The translations under genes were made by a program, and so were the position numbers. Source: Romanomermis culicivorax (lineage: Eukaryota > Nematoda > Enoplea > Mermithida > Mermithidae). Taken from it: a stretch of 64,000 nucleotides of DNA. The notes under the pieces are model-generated. The model worked only from the letters and a program-made list of their open reading frames with translations, was not told the origin of the DNA and searched no databases. The stretch spans positions 1,674,001-1,738,000 of the forward strand of contig CAWUHX010000007.1 of assembly GCA_963922205.1 (NCBI GenBank). Reading direction: 5' to 3'. This document shows, piece after piece, positions 11,662-23,717 of this stretch (position 1 is its first letter; every line of letters begins with the position of its first letter).

Positions 11662-11678
11662 ATGTTGAACGTCCTCGT

Positions 11679-12029
11679 TCAAGGGGTCGAGGAAGAGAGT
11701 GCTTTGGGTTGGAAGACTTGGAGGAATAGGGGGAATGGGGATTTAGTCTGAACGATTGACCCACTAGTTTCACATGAAGGGGAAGTGCTTTGACTGATAA
11801 CATCAGTTTTCTCAAGTTGCTCAACTTTTTGCTTGATTCTTTGTTTTGCTTTTGGTGGTTTCCGAAAAAGGGGTCTGTGCCTGTGTTTACAATAACTTGT
11901 GTCAATGCTGTGGGAGACAAGTGGCCTGTGACTCACATGCGTTTTCCAATCGGTGTGAAGGGGCTGATATTTGGATAAGAAATTGATTAACTCAGCTTTT
12001 TCTGTTTTGCTCTGGTCACTCTTGGTCAA
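11679..12029 (-). pseudogene. reverse transcriptase N-terminal remnant
   Basis: The minus strand encodes a stretch typical of the start of gypsy RT: FLSKYQPLHTDW, then HSIDTS, RHRPLFRKPPKAKQRIKQKV, then VEQLEKTDVISQSTSPS. In intact elements this leads into the palm domain with the YxDD motif; here the reading turns to unrelated sequence after about 85 residues and reaches the polypurine tract, so the rest of pol has been deleted. A minus frame upstream (12081-12416) is Pro/Lys/Asn-rich and may be the gag-pol junction or protease region; no Asp protease motif was found in it. Confidence 0.75.
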
Positions 12030-12418
12030 ATCTATTTTGCCTTTTACCCATGTGAATGTATGAAGCCGTTTCTGTTTGTTCTAGGTGGGAAAATGAGATT
12101 GGGCAGCTGAATTTTTCTCTGGAAAGGGACAAGAAGCAGGGCGGATGCATGTATTAGGATGGGGGATTTGGGGCTTGCTGACGTTTTTTGAGACACAACT
12201 GCAGATACCACTATTTTTACTTTGGAAAATTCTAGCTGCAAAATAAATTTGACGATTTTTTCGTGCTTTGGGGTAAGAAAAGAAGTTTTTCGCCTGGGGA
12301 ATGTGTTGGGGTCTGTGGGGGGCCCTGCAATTGTGAAAACATTGGGTGTTCCTTTTTGTATGCTGGTTCAGATTTGGATGTCTCACTGGTTCCAGGCTGT
12401 TTATGTTTCTGTGCAATT

Positions 12419-13640
12419 TTATTGTTTTCTGACTGGGGGGGGGTTTGATTTTAACATGTCACTCCTTTTTGGTGATGCAATTTTTGAAGTGCTGCTTGTA
12501 TCAGGAAGGGGTATGTCAAGGACGTACTGGGGGTCAAAATGCTTATGACTGTTGGGCATAACTGCATTTAAAGCATGTTGAGGTCGATGCTGGACAGTGG
12601 GCAATGTGGAGTACAGGGCTGGGACATCAATGTTCATTTGTGGTGGGGGTAGTCCCTCTTCAATGCAATTTTGGACGTTAGGGGTCATTTGGTTGGGGCA
12701 ATAGCTACTGGTGTGACCTTTCTGCTTACAAAGAAAACATTCTACGTTTGAGTAGCTTTTGGATATGCAATGGCTGGATCTGTGACCTGTCTGATAACAG
12801 TGAATGCATCTGCTTTTACAGTCTCGAGTCATGTGATTACTCCTAAAGCAAATTTCACATGATTTCTAAGTGCCTGGCGAATTACAATTTCTGGTGAAAT
12901 GCCCCACTTGATTGCATTGAAAACATGTGATCTGTCTCAAATTACTGTTATCATGCTGGGGTTGAGTTTGAGAAATTCGCATTATTTGCAATTGCAACTC
13001 TGTGACTTGTTGCTCCAACTTATGTAATATTCCCTGCTGTTCAGTGTAATTGCCTAATGAAAAAATTGGTTCTGATTGGGGGGATATGAGAGGTATGGGG
13101 CTAGATCTCAATCCATTTCTGAAAATTTGTTGTTCAACATAAGCTGCCTCATCAGACATGTCTGTTAGGGAGATGAATCGTTTGTACTTGAGTGCCTCTC
13201 TAATTTCGGTCTGCGTGCCTTCCATGAAAAGGGGTTTGATTATCTTTTCTCGTGCCTCTGAATTGAAATTAGGGTAAGCAAGGGTTGCTAAATGCTCGAG
13301 GTCAAACAAAAGTTCAATAACAGTTTCGGATCTTTTTTGTTTCTGTTTCAATAAAAAATGTTTGTGTAAATCAGTGTCTCTGTGGTCGGGGAAACATGCT
13401 TGTAGTGCGGTTTTATACTGTTTGTAGGTTTGGGGTGGGTTTTCAGAATTTTCTAAACTTTCAAATTTTGCTAATGCGGCGCCACCCAAATGAACTTCCA
13501 AACATGCTAATTTATTGCCCATCAGTATCTTTCATGCCCTGTAGTATCATGAACTGCTCTAGTCATTTGCTCTATTCCCCAAAATCTTGGGTTACTCCCC
13601 GGGTAAATACTGTAGGTTTTGCATAAAAATTGTTCGCAAT
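12419..13640 (-). pseudogene. gag with four CCHC zinc knuckles
   Basis: The capsid-like part (13522-12950) reads ACLEVHLGGAALAKFESLEN onward, and upstream DFGE-SK-LEQF is in-frame apart from two stops where Trp would be expected, so the true start lies further right. Four CX2CX4HX4C knuckles follow: 12884-12925, 12818-12859, 12767-12808 and 12698-12739. A single in-frame TAG (12866-12868) falls between knuckles 1 and 2; the frame is open again straight after it. A run of nine C on the minus strand (12430-12438) sits where the frame ends. Binding of genomic RNA is the known role of such knuckles. The TAG may be a readthrough codon or a simple mutation; the other lesions favour mutation. Confidence 0.85.
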
Positions 13641-13948
13641 ATTGTTACGTATATTGGCCGTTCTTAAATCCTCAATCAGGGTGGGATTCACAGTGTTTTG
13701 GCTTAATTGTGTGCGAAGAGTTTGAAAATGTTCTGCAAAAAGTTTGTTGATTTGCTCTCTTACAATTTCTCCTGAGTGGTCTCATGTATGGTGGGTCATT
13801 TTCAGTTTGTGTTTTAAAAATAGCTGTCCTACTCTAGGAGATGATTGTTACCGTATGCAATTACTGCTTAAGGATGCCCAGATAAAGGATGCACCTAGTG
13901 GGGCAGGAAGTTCCAATGGTCAACGAAGGGGTACGGTCTCAAAAAATA

Positions 13949-14786
13949 TGTAACAACCAGATTCAATATTCTACTTTTACTTGATCCAAAGAATGGGGTG
14001 ACAGTGGACAAACGGGGGTGGATATGGATACGGCAATGATAAAATAAATATGAAATTGAGGATCGCTTGCTCATAGACAAATTATACAAATGCTTGCAAA
14101 TAAATAAAACACGATTCACTTCGAAGGGCTTTCTCTAAACTCCCATAGAAAGACGCTTCCACAAAAATATAAAATCTCAATCAAAATCTGTCTTTTCCGG
14201 GTTTTCCTGTCTTTTATACCAATTCTTTGAACCACGCCATCGCATCGTGGGAGGTCCGCTTACGTCGGCTCACCTAACCAATCGCTGCTTTGCTTACCTT
14301 TTTCTGCCTACTGTATGTTTCTTTAGCCACACCTTTTGCTTTAATTTACTCTTAATTTCCATGCTTACATGCCTTTAATCTACAGTATGCTTTGCCGCGC
14401 CTATATGTTTTTAGTTTTTCATGTGTTTTTCGGTTTTCCATGCATTCCTCCTAAATCTTGTGTCTGGGTTGGGGTTTCTGTATTTTCTACATGGGCAGGT
14501 GTGTTTACATGTCTGGGGGGAATTATTGTACTTACAGAATGTATATTTTCATGTTCATTATGATGGCCAGGTGCCAATGTGCAAATAATTATGTACGTCT
14601 TTATTTGGGTCAATGGGATGTGGGATGATCAAAACAGAGTGCTTCACATAAATTTATGGGAATGTTTGGGTGTGAATTCCAGACACCCTTGAGACGATAG
14701 ATTAATAATATGAATTTATAATTAATAATGAATATCACATACTGTACAATCTGTATTTACATTAATGTGTCAGCATGTACATTACA
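13949..14786 (-). repeat. 5' LTR (by transcription sense)
   Basis: Direct repeat partner of 10806-11647. On the minus strand it starts TGTAATGTACATGC at 14786 and ends TGTTACA at 13949, giving near-perfect short inverted ends with TG...CA termini. The primer binding site expected just inside was not identified. Confidence 0.9.
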
Positions 14787-15450
14787 AGTTCATGCATTCT
14801 TACTATATTGGTAAAATTTTCATCCATAATTTTGCACCATTTGGGGAGCTGCACAGCTCTGAAGCAGGTATACTAAGGAAATCGCTCAGAAGTCACAGCA
14901 TTTTCCAAGTGGCCCTTGTCTACCCCTTGTGATACATTTATTATCTGTACTATAGACTAATCAAATAACTAACAGACTAAAGTTTGATGTACTAATCGTT
15001 TCACAAATGAACAATTTATGCTCTGCAAGAAAGTAAAAACCGTCAAAAATGAGAAGCAGAAAAAAGAAAAATCCTGTTTCCGGACATTCCCGAAGACTCC
15101 AGCTATGATGTCCCGGAATTTTATCTTTTTATTCTTTAGCTCTTACTCCCTACTGTAGCTGAGATCGTCATCATTGCGCACCATTTTGGGAGCTGTAGAG
15201 ATTTGTACACACTGCACTGTCATTGAAAACTGTATTTGAAATTGGATAAATGCTCAACCAACAAAGGTCAGAGAATACAGAATATGTGTCTACCTTATCA
15301 TGAGAAGAAAAGATGTGACTCGAAGTCTTGATTATTGTCATTGATCTAGGTTTGATGATTGCTGAAGAAAGTGCTTTAAATGAAGAATCGAAAACATAGA
15401 AAATTTTTATTAAATTTCAAAAATCGAGTGATTGTTTGAAATCCGGTACC
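14787..15450. other. no feature seen
   Basis: AT-rich, no gene, repeat or inverted repeat recognised. Confidence 0.5.
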
Positions 15451-15454
15451 AAGA

Positions 15455-17290
15455 CATCAGAGCGTGGGAAAATTGAGCGCAGACATTAGAGCGCGGACAT
15501 TATAGCCCAGGGACATTAGAGCGCAGACATTAGAGTGTAGAGGCATAAGAGTGCAGGACTATAGAGCACAGGGACATTAAGGCGCAGGACAATAGAGCGC
15601 AGGGACCATACATGCACAGCATAGAAATTCTGCTGGGGGTCAGCCAGAACAGGGGGTGGAAAACAAAATTTTTTTTTCGTTCATGATAATGAAAAGAAAG
15701 GTATTCTAACGTCCGAACAGCATATTCTTACAGCTATATTAGTCAGATATGTAGAATAATTATCTTAGAATGCACTTTTTAAAGTTATAATGTTACTCCT
15801 TTGGGATCAAGTATGCCTTGCTTAGAAAAATTGTTAAACTACAGCATCATTTCTATTTCTATGTCGACTTTCTCTTCTCTCTTGCTCATTTTTCTTCATC
15901 AATTTCTCAATTATTGCTGGGGGCGTCAAATCTGCTGGTGGTCAGCAAGAATCTGCTGGGGGTCAATAAAAATCTGCTGGGGGTCAAAACCCCCCAAACC
16001 CCCCCCCACGTGCATGTATGGCAGGGACGTTAGTGCGCAGGACACTAGAGCGCGGACGTTAGAGCGCGAACATTAGAGAGCGGACATTAGAGCACAGGAC
16101 AATAGAGCGCAGATCAATAGAGCACAGGGACAATAGAGCATGGACATTAGAGACAATACAGTAGGGGAATGCAGGGGCGGGGGCGGCCGCGCCTCCTAAA
16201 CTCATGGTCTAAAAATAAAAATGATCAAGATGATGGATGCAAATAATCAGAAATCTACAAAACTTAATTAAATACTGTAGCCAAAATGAACATTTTTCGA
16301 ATTTTTTCTTCTTTCATCTATCCTATTTTCTTGCCAGTTGCCTCATTGTTTCGATCTTTTTTTGTTTTGTCCTTTTTAGAAAAAATTTTCAGAAAAAAAG
16401 AAAAATAAGGAAAAAAAATCGTTTGCATGTCGATGCAAATAATTTAACACAAATATAAAAATTGTAAATAAAAAATTTCCGCCTCTCCCCCAAAAAAATT
16501 TCTCATCGGCCGATGAGACAATAGAGCGCAGGACAATAACGGATAGCTGCAATAGAGCGCAATGACATTAAGGTGCAGGACAAAAGGGCACAGAAGAATT
16601 AGATCAGACCAAAATAAAAAAAAATAAAATAAAATAATTAAAAAATAACTACATTTCAGCCCAAAAGTGCTTTCTTTAAATTTTTCGTGCCTCTGTAGAA
16701 GTTCAGGTCAAAGCCAAAGCAGTTTTCCACCATGGAGTATTTTGTCAAAAGTTGCGGAAAAAATTGCAGATATTTGACCTTTGAACCTTCGAATAAATTT
16801 GTTTCATTTTGTTATTTTCAAATTCATCTTGAATTTCTAACTCGCATTCAGAATCACACATGCAATTTTCTGTCAGCTTTTAAAATAAAGCTGCTTGCCC
16901 AGTATTCTTTTTTCATGTTCAAAAACAATTTGAAATTCGCGTTCATTGCACATCACGGAAAGCTGGTTAAATTTTTTTCGAACCAACAGATGCGCCCTAA
17001 ATGTCCCTGCGCCCTATCGTCCTGCCTTCTAATGTGCTTGCACTCTGATGTCCGTGCTCTATTGTCCCTGCCCGCTATTTTCCCTGCGCTCTGTTGTCCT
17101 GCGCTCTAATGTCCCTGCGCTCTGTTGTCCTGCACTCTAACGTCCCTGCGCTCTAGTGTCCCTGCGCTGTACTGTCCTGCGCTCTAATGTCCCTGCGCTC
17201 TGTTGTCCTGCGCTCTAATGTCCCTGCGCTCTGATGTCCGTGCTCTAATGCCAGCGCTCTATTGTCCCGTGCTCTAATGTCCGGTCACGT
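15455..17290. repeat. minisatellite-armed inverted unit
   Basis: Units of 12-17 bases built on GACATTAGAGCGCAG fill 15460-15620, 16020-16165 and 16510-16600 in plus orientation. The same unit appears inverted (CTGCGCTCTAATGTCC) through 16985-17285. The core between them is AT-rich with a small array of CTGCTGGGGGTCA units at 15635-15990. The two ends could fold into a long imperfect stem, as in foldback-type elements. The 125-codon frame at 16732-17109 runs into the repeats and is spurious. Confidence 0.75.
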
Positions 17291-18116
17291 TGAAATCCAT
17301 TCACAGAAGGACGACAGGAGTATTCGGATGCCGTTTGCTGTAGTGGAAAAGCACTGCAATCTATTACAACTTGCTGTATTTACGTGTGGCTAACAGCACG
17401 TGGTGTGACAGAGCGTGCCTGGCAACTGTAGAGCACTCTATCACAGCTTATAGGATAGGTTGGAGTCAGACAGCCGATATTTATATAGTAACATTAAAGT
17501 CGCAGCTTCGATTTTTTTCAATCAAATTCCTGAAGAGAGGAGTTTTTGTTGCATCTCTTATGAGACACCCTGTTGCACAATCATTGTAAATAGATCGATG
17601 AAATTTTACCTGTGATTCGACTCACGTCTTTTTTTTATTCCTCTATTCTGAATGTTTTCAATGTTTCATGCATCCCGTTGATGAAGTATTAAGTAGAATT
17701 AATCAGCTTTCTTGTATCTAATTGCAGCTTCCAAAGTGGTAAGCAAATCTGATTAAAATTTTAACACAATATGTTGGATATTAGTGGCAGCAGAAATGAA
17801 AAAAAAAATTCTGGGGCATCCTATGGGAAGGTGCCCAAGTGAGGCTCCAAATGATTTTTTTTTTGACTTCTTTTAAACTTGTTGTCACTTCAAAATAGCA
17901 TAAAAAGTCTAAGTAATGGATTGGAATTTTGTCATACCTGAACATCGATTATAGTCTTTTGCACGTAAATGCACACTTAGCTACAGAGTCACGACTTTCC
18001 TGAGCTGTGATATTTCGAAACACATACAGACTGAAAAATGTCAAAAAATGTAAAAATTCCAATTTTTGGGACATTGTGGCTATGCGAATTTTGACTTTTG
18101 TGTGGTGTAAATGCTA
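17291..18116. other. no feature seen
   Basis: AT-rich; short frames only, none with recognisable domains. Confidence 0.5.
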
Positions 18117-18118
18117 CT

Positions 18119-18342
18119 ATAGTCTGTTTTTTATCAACTGCTTCCAAATAGAAAAGTGGCACAAATCAGTATTGTCTTACTGCAATTTCTTTTGCTCTAA
18201 AAATCCCTAAGGGCTAGGTCATTATGCTCGCAAATTTCCAGTCCAATATGATATACTGTTTATCAGCAAAGCGTGAAAATGTGAAATACTACTTGCTTTC
18301 CACTTTCATTATTTAGAAGCATTTCAAGAAAAACAGACTATA
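18119..18342. mobile_element. TATAGTCTG-family MITE, copy B
   Basis: Left end TATAGTCTGTTTTTT, right end AAGCATTTCAAGAAAAACAG then ACTATA, which is the left-end sequence of copies A and D inverted. About 224 bases, no coding sequence. Flanking TA fits a Tc1/mariner-type target duplication. Confidence 0.8.
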
Positions 18343-18432
18343 GGATACTTAGCGTGTAAAACTAGTCAAAATATCTCATTCTCACATATTATCAAATTTC
18401 AGCTTATCATAAATCAATGAAACAGAGGGTCG

Positions 18433-18552
18433 CATATCCCAGAAGCATACTTGACAAGCATGCTCGGAGCTGTGCTTGGAGATGCTTGCCGAGTGTGCTC
18501 GGCGAGCATGCCCGGGGTAAATTTGCTCATCAAGCAGAAGTATGAACCGGGC
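18433..18552. mobile_element. small TATACTT-type inverted repeat
   Basis: AGAAGCATACTTGACAAGC at the left and, on the opposite strand, AGCCCGGTTCATACTTCTGC at the right, enclosing palindromic GCTCGGCGAGC-type sequence. TTA-like bases lie at the right edge. Probably a very short relative of the TTA-flanked MITEs. Confidence 0.45.
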
Positions 18553-18600
18553 TTAGTCCCGCCCCGTCAATGAAAACATACAATAAAGCCGGATAGTGTA

Positions 18601-19655
18601 AGACGCCCTGCTATACTTCGTTGGACAGGGTATGGTGCACGAGCGCTACCTAGTGCACGAGCGCTACATAGTACACAAGCGCTACCTAGTGCACGAGCGC
18701 TACCATAGTCAGAAGTGCTACCAAATTGGAAAAAAATGTCCTATACACATTGTGTGTTGAAGCAGAATTTTCGCACTCGTTTTGCGTCTGCATCCATCAG
18801 GAAAATGGGTACGATTATGAATCAATTTTTTCATATTATATCTTACAAGTTATCATCATGAAAAACAAAACGCAATTTTTAACCACTAAATGACGCATAT
18901 AACGTAAAAAATGATGAATTTTGCTCATCAAAAAATTTAAAACATCAACCTGTGAAACGTTGACATCAAAATTATTGACCTGCCAAAGATCACCCGTAAT
19001 TTGCATAGAATTCAAGCTCGCATTGTGAATACGATTATTTAAATAGACATAATCACATTGAACTATCGATTTTTTAAATTTAATACTTAAGACAGTTTTC
19101 CGTGTCCATTGTGTACGATGCGAGTAAAATTGTGTATGATGCGAGTAAAGAAATGCTGTCTGGTCTGGTAGCTTGTTTTTTTTCTGATTCCTAGACTTCT
19201 GTCTATGATCTGATCATCTTATTACTATCACCGTCTTCATTGGGTCATTTTTCAGATTTTTTGCATACAACATTGTTTTATACTGGAATACCACGTCGAC
19301 AATAACATGAAGTGTGCCGCATTTTGTTATTATAACAGGGTGGAAAACCATTTCTGTGGATTTTATTTTTTTGTCGGATTTTCGGATTTTGTTGCTGGAC
19401 AGGGCCATTTTGTTATTGTACAACAAAGTATTTCCAGTGCCCGTCATTGTTTTATAAACATGATGCATGATAAAACCACAGTAACTTTTAACACAAAGTG
19501 TATACGGCGTTTTTTATAATTTGGTAGCGCTTGTGACTACGGTAGCGCTCGTGCACTAGGTAGCGCTTGTGCACTAGCTAGCGCTTCTGCATCCAATCGT
19601 CGGACAGCATAGGCCAGTGTCGGCCGACACTAACCGACGAAGTATGGCGGGGCCT
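18601..19655. mobile_element. TTA-type MITE with 18-bp subterminal arrays (about 1.05 kb)
   Basis: Left end AGACGCCCTGCTATACTTCG, right end CGAAGTATGGCGGGGCCT followed by TTA. Just inside the left end (18632-18722) are about five copies of GCACGAGCGCTACCTAGT; just inside the right end (19521-19592) are about four copies in opposite orientation. The AT-rich centre has no credible gene. Arrays of short repeats near the ends are known transposase-binding arrangements in some DNA transposons; the role here is inferred. Confidence 0.75.
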
Positions 19656-19658
19656 TTA

Positions 19659-20061
19659 CTTGGAAATTTACCCGACTTTTTTAGTTTTCATATTACATCA
19701 GAATGCAGGTAAGTGGCGAGTTACCCAACCCACCATTTTTATAAATGTTTATCATGGTGAGCTTAGTTTTAGTCGTATGACCAGGGTATCCCAAAACCGA
19801 AATGCCGATATCTCACAATGAAACATTTCTTACGGTTCAAAACAGTAGCATGTCTCGTGACCATGGGCTACTTCCCCGATTATGTGAGCCATAAGCTCAT
19901 GCTCCTATAACTGCAGTTATCCTGAAATAATTCTTATGCCGTAATTGTGTGTAGGAATGAAATTCACTCAAGGGAATTTTGTGATATGATTACTTTGAGC
20001 ATAAGGGAGTATTGGTTTGCTTAATAATCACTATTTTCAATTTGCCATGCCTCAGAGTGAT
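19659..20061. other. no feature seen
   Basis: AT-rich spacer between two MITEs. Confidence 0.5.
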
Positions 20062-20295
20062 GAACTCACTTTGTTTTTTGATTGCAACTTCTAATACCAT
20101 AAGACAAGCCATACTTCACATTTTTACAATTTTCTGCTTAGCAATATGTCACATACGACTGAAAATATGTAAAACTCGACTACAACTTTTGAGTAAAAAA
20201 TTCTTCAGTAAAGACTTTGTGCAGACGATTTTAAAGACAATGCTAATTCTTTTTACTTTTTTCGATTTGGAGCATTTTATGAAAAGGAGACTATA
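20062..20295. mobile_element. TATAGTCTG-family MITE, copy C (diverged)
   Basis: The middle and right side match copies A and D (CGACTGAAAATATGTAAAAC, TTGAGTAAAAAATT, GACAATGCTAATT, GGAGCATTTTATGA) and it ends in ACTATA. The left terminal repeat is degenerate. Confidence 0.6.
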
Positions 20296-20454
20296 GTGCG
20301 TTTCAAATGTTATACCATAGATAGTATTTATTCATTAACTCGAAGATCGTAGGAGCTGAGCTTAAGGTGCATTTTCTGACAGATTTTTTAAGCTTCAAAC
20401 GTTTTATCAAAAGCCACAATTTTCATCAAATTCACATATCAAAATATTGATGTC

Positions 20455-21135
20455 ACCGTATGGCGCCGGACGGTGCCATACGGCACAACATTGAGCTGTT
20501 AAGGCTTCCATCCAGCATCCGGCGTCTGGCAAGTTATTTTTAGCTTCCGGCATTCAGTGCCCGGCATCTGGCAATTTGGCTTCTGGCCATCTGGCAATTT
20601 GGTTTCCGGCAAGTTGCCGGATGGGATGGCAATTCATACTTCTTCCAGCGTCGGAAATGCCGGATGACAATTTATTCTTGCTTTTACTATGTTAAAATAC
20701 TTTGAAATCTGTGCAATATTTTGTTTAAGGAGAAATTGCGTATGGAAAATATATATGATATTATTTCCCAGGTCTAGTCGTAATTATTATGATGTCAGAC
20801 GAAGAAAACATGCTTGATCTAGCAATTTTGTACTATTTATTGAAGAGAAATTTGTTAAATTTGTCAAAGTCTTCCATAGGCATATAATAATATATGACTA
20901 AACTATAATTACGCCTAGAAAAAATTATTTGTATGACTACCCTGCACATATATATGCTTTCAAGAACGAAAAAAACATACAAAATACTCAGAAATCAAAA
21001 ATTAAACGAATGAGTGGCTGCTATACTTCACGCTGTTCGGCGATAAATGATAATAAGTAAATGAAAATGATAAGTAGCTATACTCCGAGGACTGCTCGCC
21101 GAGCGTCCTCGGAGTTGGATCATACTTCACGAGCA
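20455..21135. repeat. cluster of GC-rich palindromic repeat pieces
   Basis: GGCGCCGGACGGTGCCATACGG at the left is self-complementary in part; 20505-20640 repeats a unit with CGGCATCTGGCAATTTGG about four times; 21005-21125 has GCTATACTTCACG, a perfect GCTCGCCGAGC-type hairpin and CATACTTCACGAGC. The TATACTTC words match the ends of the TTA-flanked MITEs, so this is probably one or more broken copies. Confidence 0.4.
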
Positions 21136-22795
21136 AATTTTTCTCCTAAAATGCATACTTATTTCTTTTATGTACGAACCATAAAATAAGTACCTTGAAA
21201 ACAGGGCGTTTTTTTCCTAACGTCCTTGTAATCAGGGGATCAAACGTTAAACAGGAATTCTTTTTTACGAACAAGCTCAATACGTTCAAATTTTTCATCG
21301 TCTGATAATTTTTTTCGAATAGACATTGCAAAAACTTTACGGCGAAAAAATGAAATCCTACAAATAAATCTAGGGATTAGAGATGTATCGGAGCTTTTGA
21401 CCACCTATGCTACCCTATCCTACACAATGTTTCCTGACCCGAAGGATGAAAAAAGACTTGACCTTAGCCGTTATCCAGGATAACTCTGTGCCTTGAAGGT
21501 CACGCTTGTCAAAAAATTCAGTTGATCATTTTCACTGTTAGAAGAAAAAACAGATAAAATTTTGTTCTACATGAGATTAATTTAGTCCTTATTACATATA
21601 TTTCAAGAATAAAATTTTCTCGGTAGTTTTCCAATGAAGGTGGGGAATGATCGATGTATTGGCATCGGCTGATAATTGACTGTTTTATATATCGGCCGAT
21701 GGTTTTTTGGGCGAGCTATAATCGATAATATCCTGTTTTCTACGGCAATTTTGGCATTAATCAGCCCTGCATGTGATTACTTACTGGGCAAGTGTAAATC
21801 TTGGGTCACTTTTGGTCAATTGTGATAAGAAAAATGTTGAATGAAATGACAATATGCTTTTTCCCTTCGATGCATTATGAAACAATGGTTGTTGAATAAT
21901 TTTCAGCCTTCACCTTCTGAAAAAGTATGCTTAAAAATCGTTCAATTTCTATAATTTGCGAAGAATTATTCAACAATATCATGTTGAAAGCAAAACCTTT
22001 CGAGGTGAAATACTGTTTCAAATTAAGTTTTCTATAATTTCTATTGTATTCAAAAAGTTCTGTAGTGAAACTTTTATGTGAACACCGATGTTGGTCATTC
22101 TTTAATTTATATGCACTTAATAAAAAAGAGACAAAAATAAATCTTGCACCTGAGAGAAAGTTTTCAAGGATCAGTTTTTGAGATTAAGCAAAAAATAAAA
22201 TTTTTAACAAACGTTATTTCGGCAGACAAGAAGGGCATGCCATCTTTGGCTATCATTTCAGATTTTTTTATCTGCTTCCAATAACCGTAGATATGATTGA
22301 TTTTCGTTTTTTGCCTTGAATAAGAGAAAGATTTTATTTATTACTCATTTCCCTTGTCTCGTTTCATTTCTCGTTTCTCAAAGCAGCAATTACTATTTAA
22401 AAGCAATAGTTATTTCTCATTTTCAATGTTTATTTACACTGAATAATAAACAAATATGTAACATGGCGAGTATGTGCTTGTGTTACACTTTATGAACTGA
22501 ACATATTTTTCGACCCTTGAACTGGTTTGCTAGATGTCTCTGACCCGACTCGTGACCCGATTTGGTATTTTTACTGCCTGACCCAACCTGATATTCTCTG
22601 GTCAGAAACATGCCTACTACCGACCGATCAGAGCGCCCATAATTTGGCATTGATCGTGCGCATTTGATCAATTCAATAATCCACTGGTGTCATAAATTTA
22701 TACTGATGCCGTTGTACTGAATATGTACAATGATGATCAATACATTTCTGAAAAATCTGAATTTTCGGGCTTCTCGTCATTGCAATCTCTAACAT
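21136..22795. other. no feature seen
   Basis: AT-rich, with only short frames. No domain or repeat recognised. Confidence 0.5.
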
Positions 22796-22809
22796 CAGAT
22801 TCAGTCTAG

Positions 22810-23095
22810 CAGGGTAAAATCGCAGGTTATTTCAATGTCTTTTTCACCAACTTTTTACCCAAGTTTCACCTTATCCACTTTCTGCAATCTCGATACGGGT
22901 AAAATCATGGATTTTTTCTACCGATGATTTTATCCGTCTTTAACCCACGATCCTACCCGCGATTCTACCCGATTTTTACTCAGTCTTAACCTACGATTCT
23001 ACCCGAGATTTTACTCGACTTTTATTTACCCGCAATTTTACACCCGTCGTTTTACTCTTACTCTTAACCACGTTTAACCCACTTTCTGTAATTTG
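22810..23095. repeat. degenerate TTTTACCCG-rich repeat
   Basis: About ten imperfect copies of a 14-20-base unit (CGATTTTACCCG, GATTCTACCCG). Low-complexity tandem sequence with no coding meaning. Confidence 0.6.
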
Positions 23096-23717
23096 GGCCT
23101 TCTGTAAAAATGCTCGTCAGAACAGATTGCTTATGGCTAAAACATATAAAAAACAGAATAATTGGCAATAACCAACGACTATTTCACCAACACGAAGAGA
23201 CGGTCATGATATAATATCGTGGTAATTTCTATTAGTTAAAAATCATAATAATTACCAAAGACATTGCTCATATTGTAGCGCTATCATGTTTAAATCTTAT
23301 ACGATTCAGCAAATTTTCCAGTATAAACATCAGCTTTTCATCAATAATCATTTTCTGTCAAACCCTTGGACTGAATTTTCTGTTTAGCACTGACCCATCG
23401 TCATTGCAGACCACTGACACTAGAGACATCCCGATCATGGAATGACTACATCTGTGTCTAATGCTGCTGGTGCTTTACCTTCTGTGCCTTCTGATAATGT
23501 GGTACGAAAAACTCACAACAACATGTTTTCAAGTTGTGAAATCAGTTTGAACGGCACAGATACAGCAGGTCGAGCGCCTTGGGCATCAGGCATAGTGTGG
23601 AGCTGGTAAAATCGCCTACACTATATATATAGTCGTCTGGTATGTACGACAGTTCATCATGTGCTTGGCCAGTCCCATCAGACATATTGAATTTTTCCCT
23701 TTCATCACGTAAGATTC
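23096..23717. other. no feature seen
   Basis: Unassigned spacer; no gene or repeat recognised. Confidence 0.45.

Larger units (their letters stand above)
10806..14786 (-). mobile_element. Ty3/gypsy LTR retrotransposon, internally deleted
   Basis: Two direct repeats of about 840 bases (10806-11647 and 13949-14786) enclose 2.3 kb. Read on the minus strand the LTRs open with TGTAACA or TGTAATG and the better-kept end closes TGTTACA. A purine-rich tract, GGAAGGAGGGAAA, lies immediately before the left LTR, which fixes transcription as right to left. The interior holds gag and the start of reverse transcriptase; the rest of RT, RNase H and integrase are missing. No matching target duplication was found (TATCT on the left, AGTTC on the right), and the outer edge of the left LTR is degraded. 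Confidence 0.9.

Noticed and set aside
16732-17109. 125-codon plus-strand frame
   Set aside because: Its C-terminal third is the inverted GACATTAGAGCGCAG minisatellite and the front is low-complexity Phe/Lys-rich sequence.
15455-17290. CRISPR-like array
   Set aside because: Units are contiguous, 12-17 bases and variable, with no spacers of fixed length, and the setting is eukaryotic.
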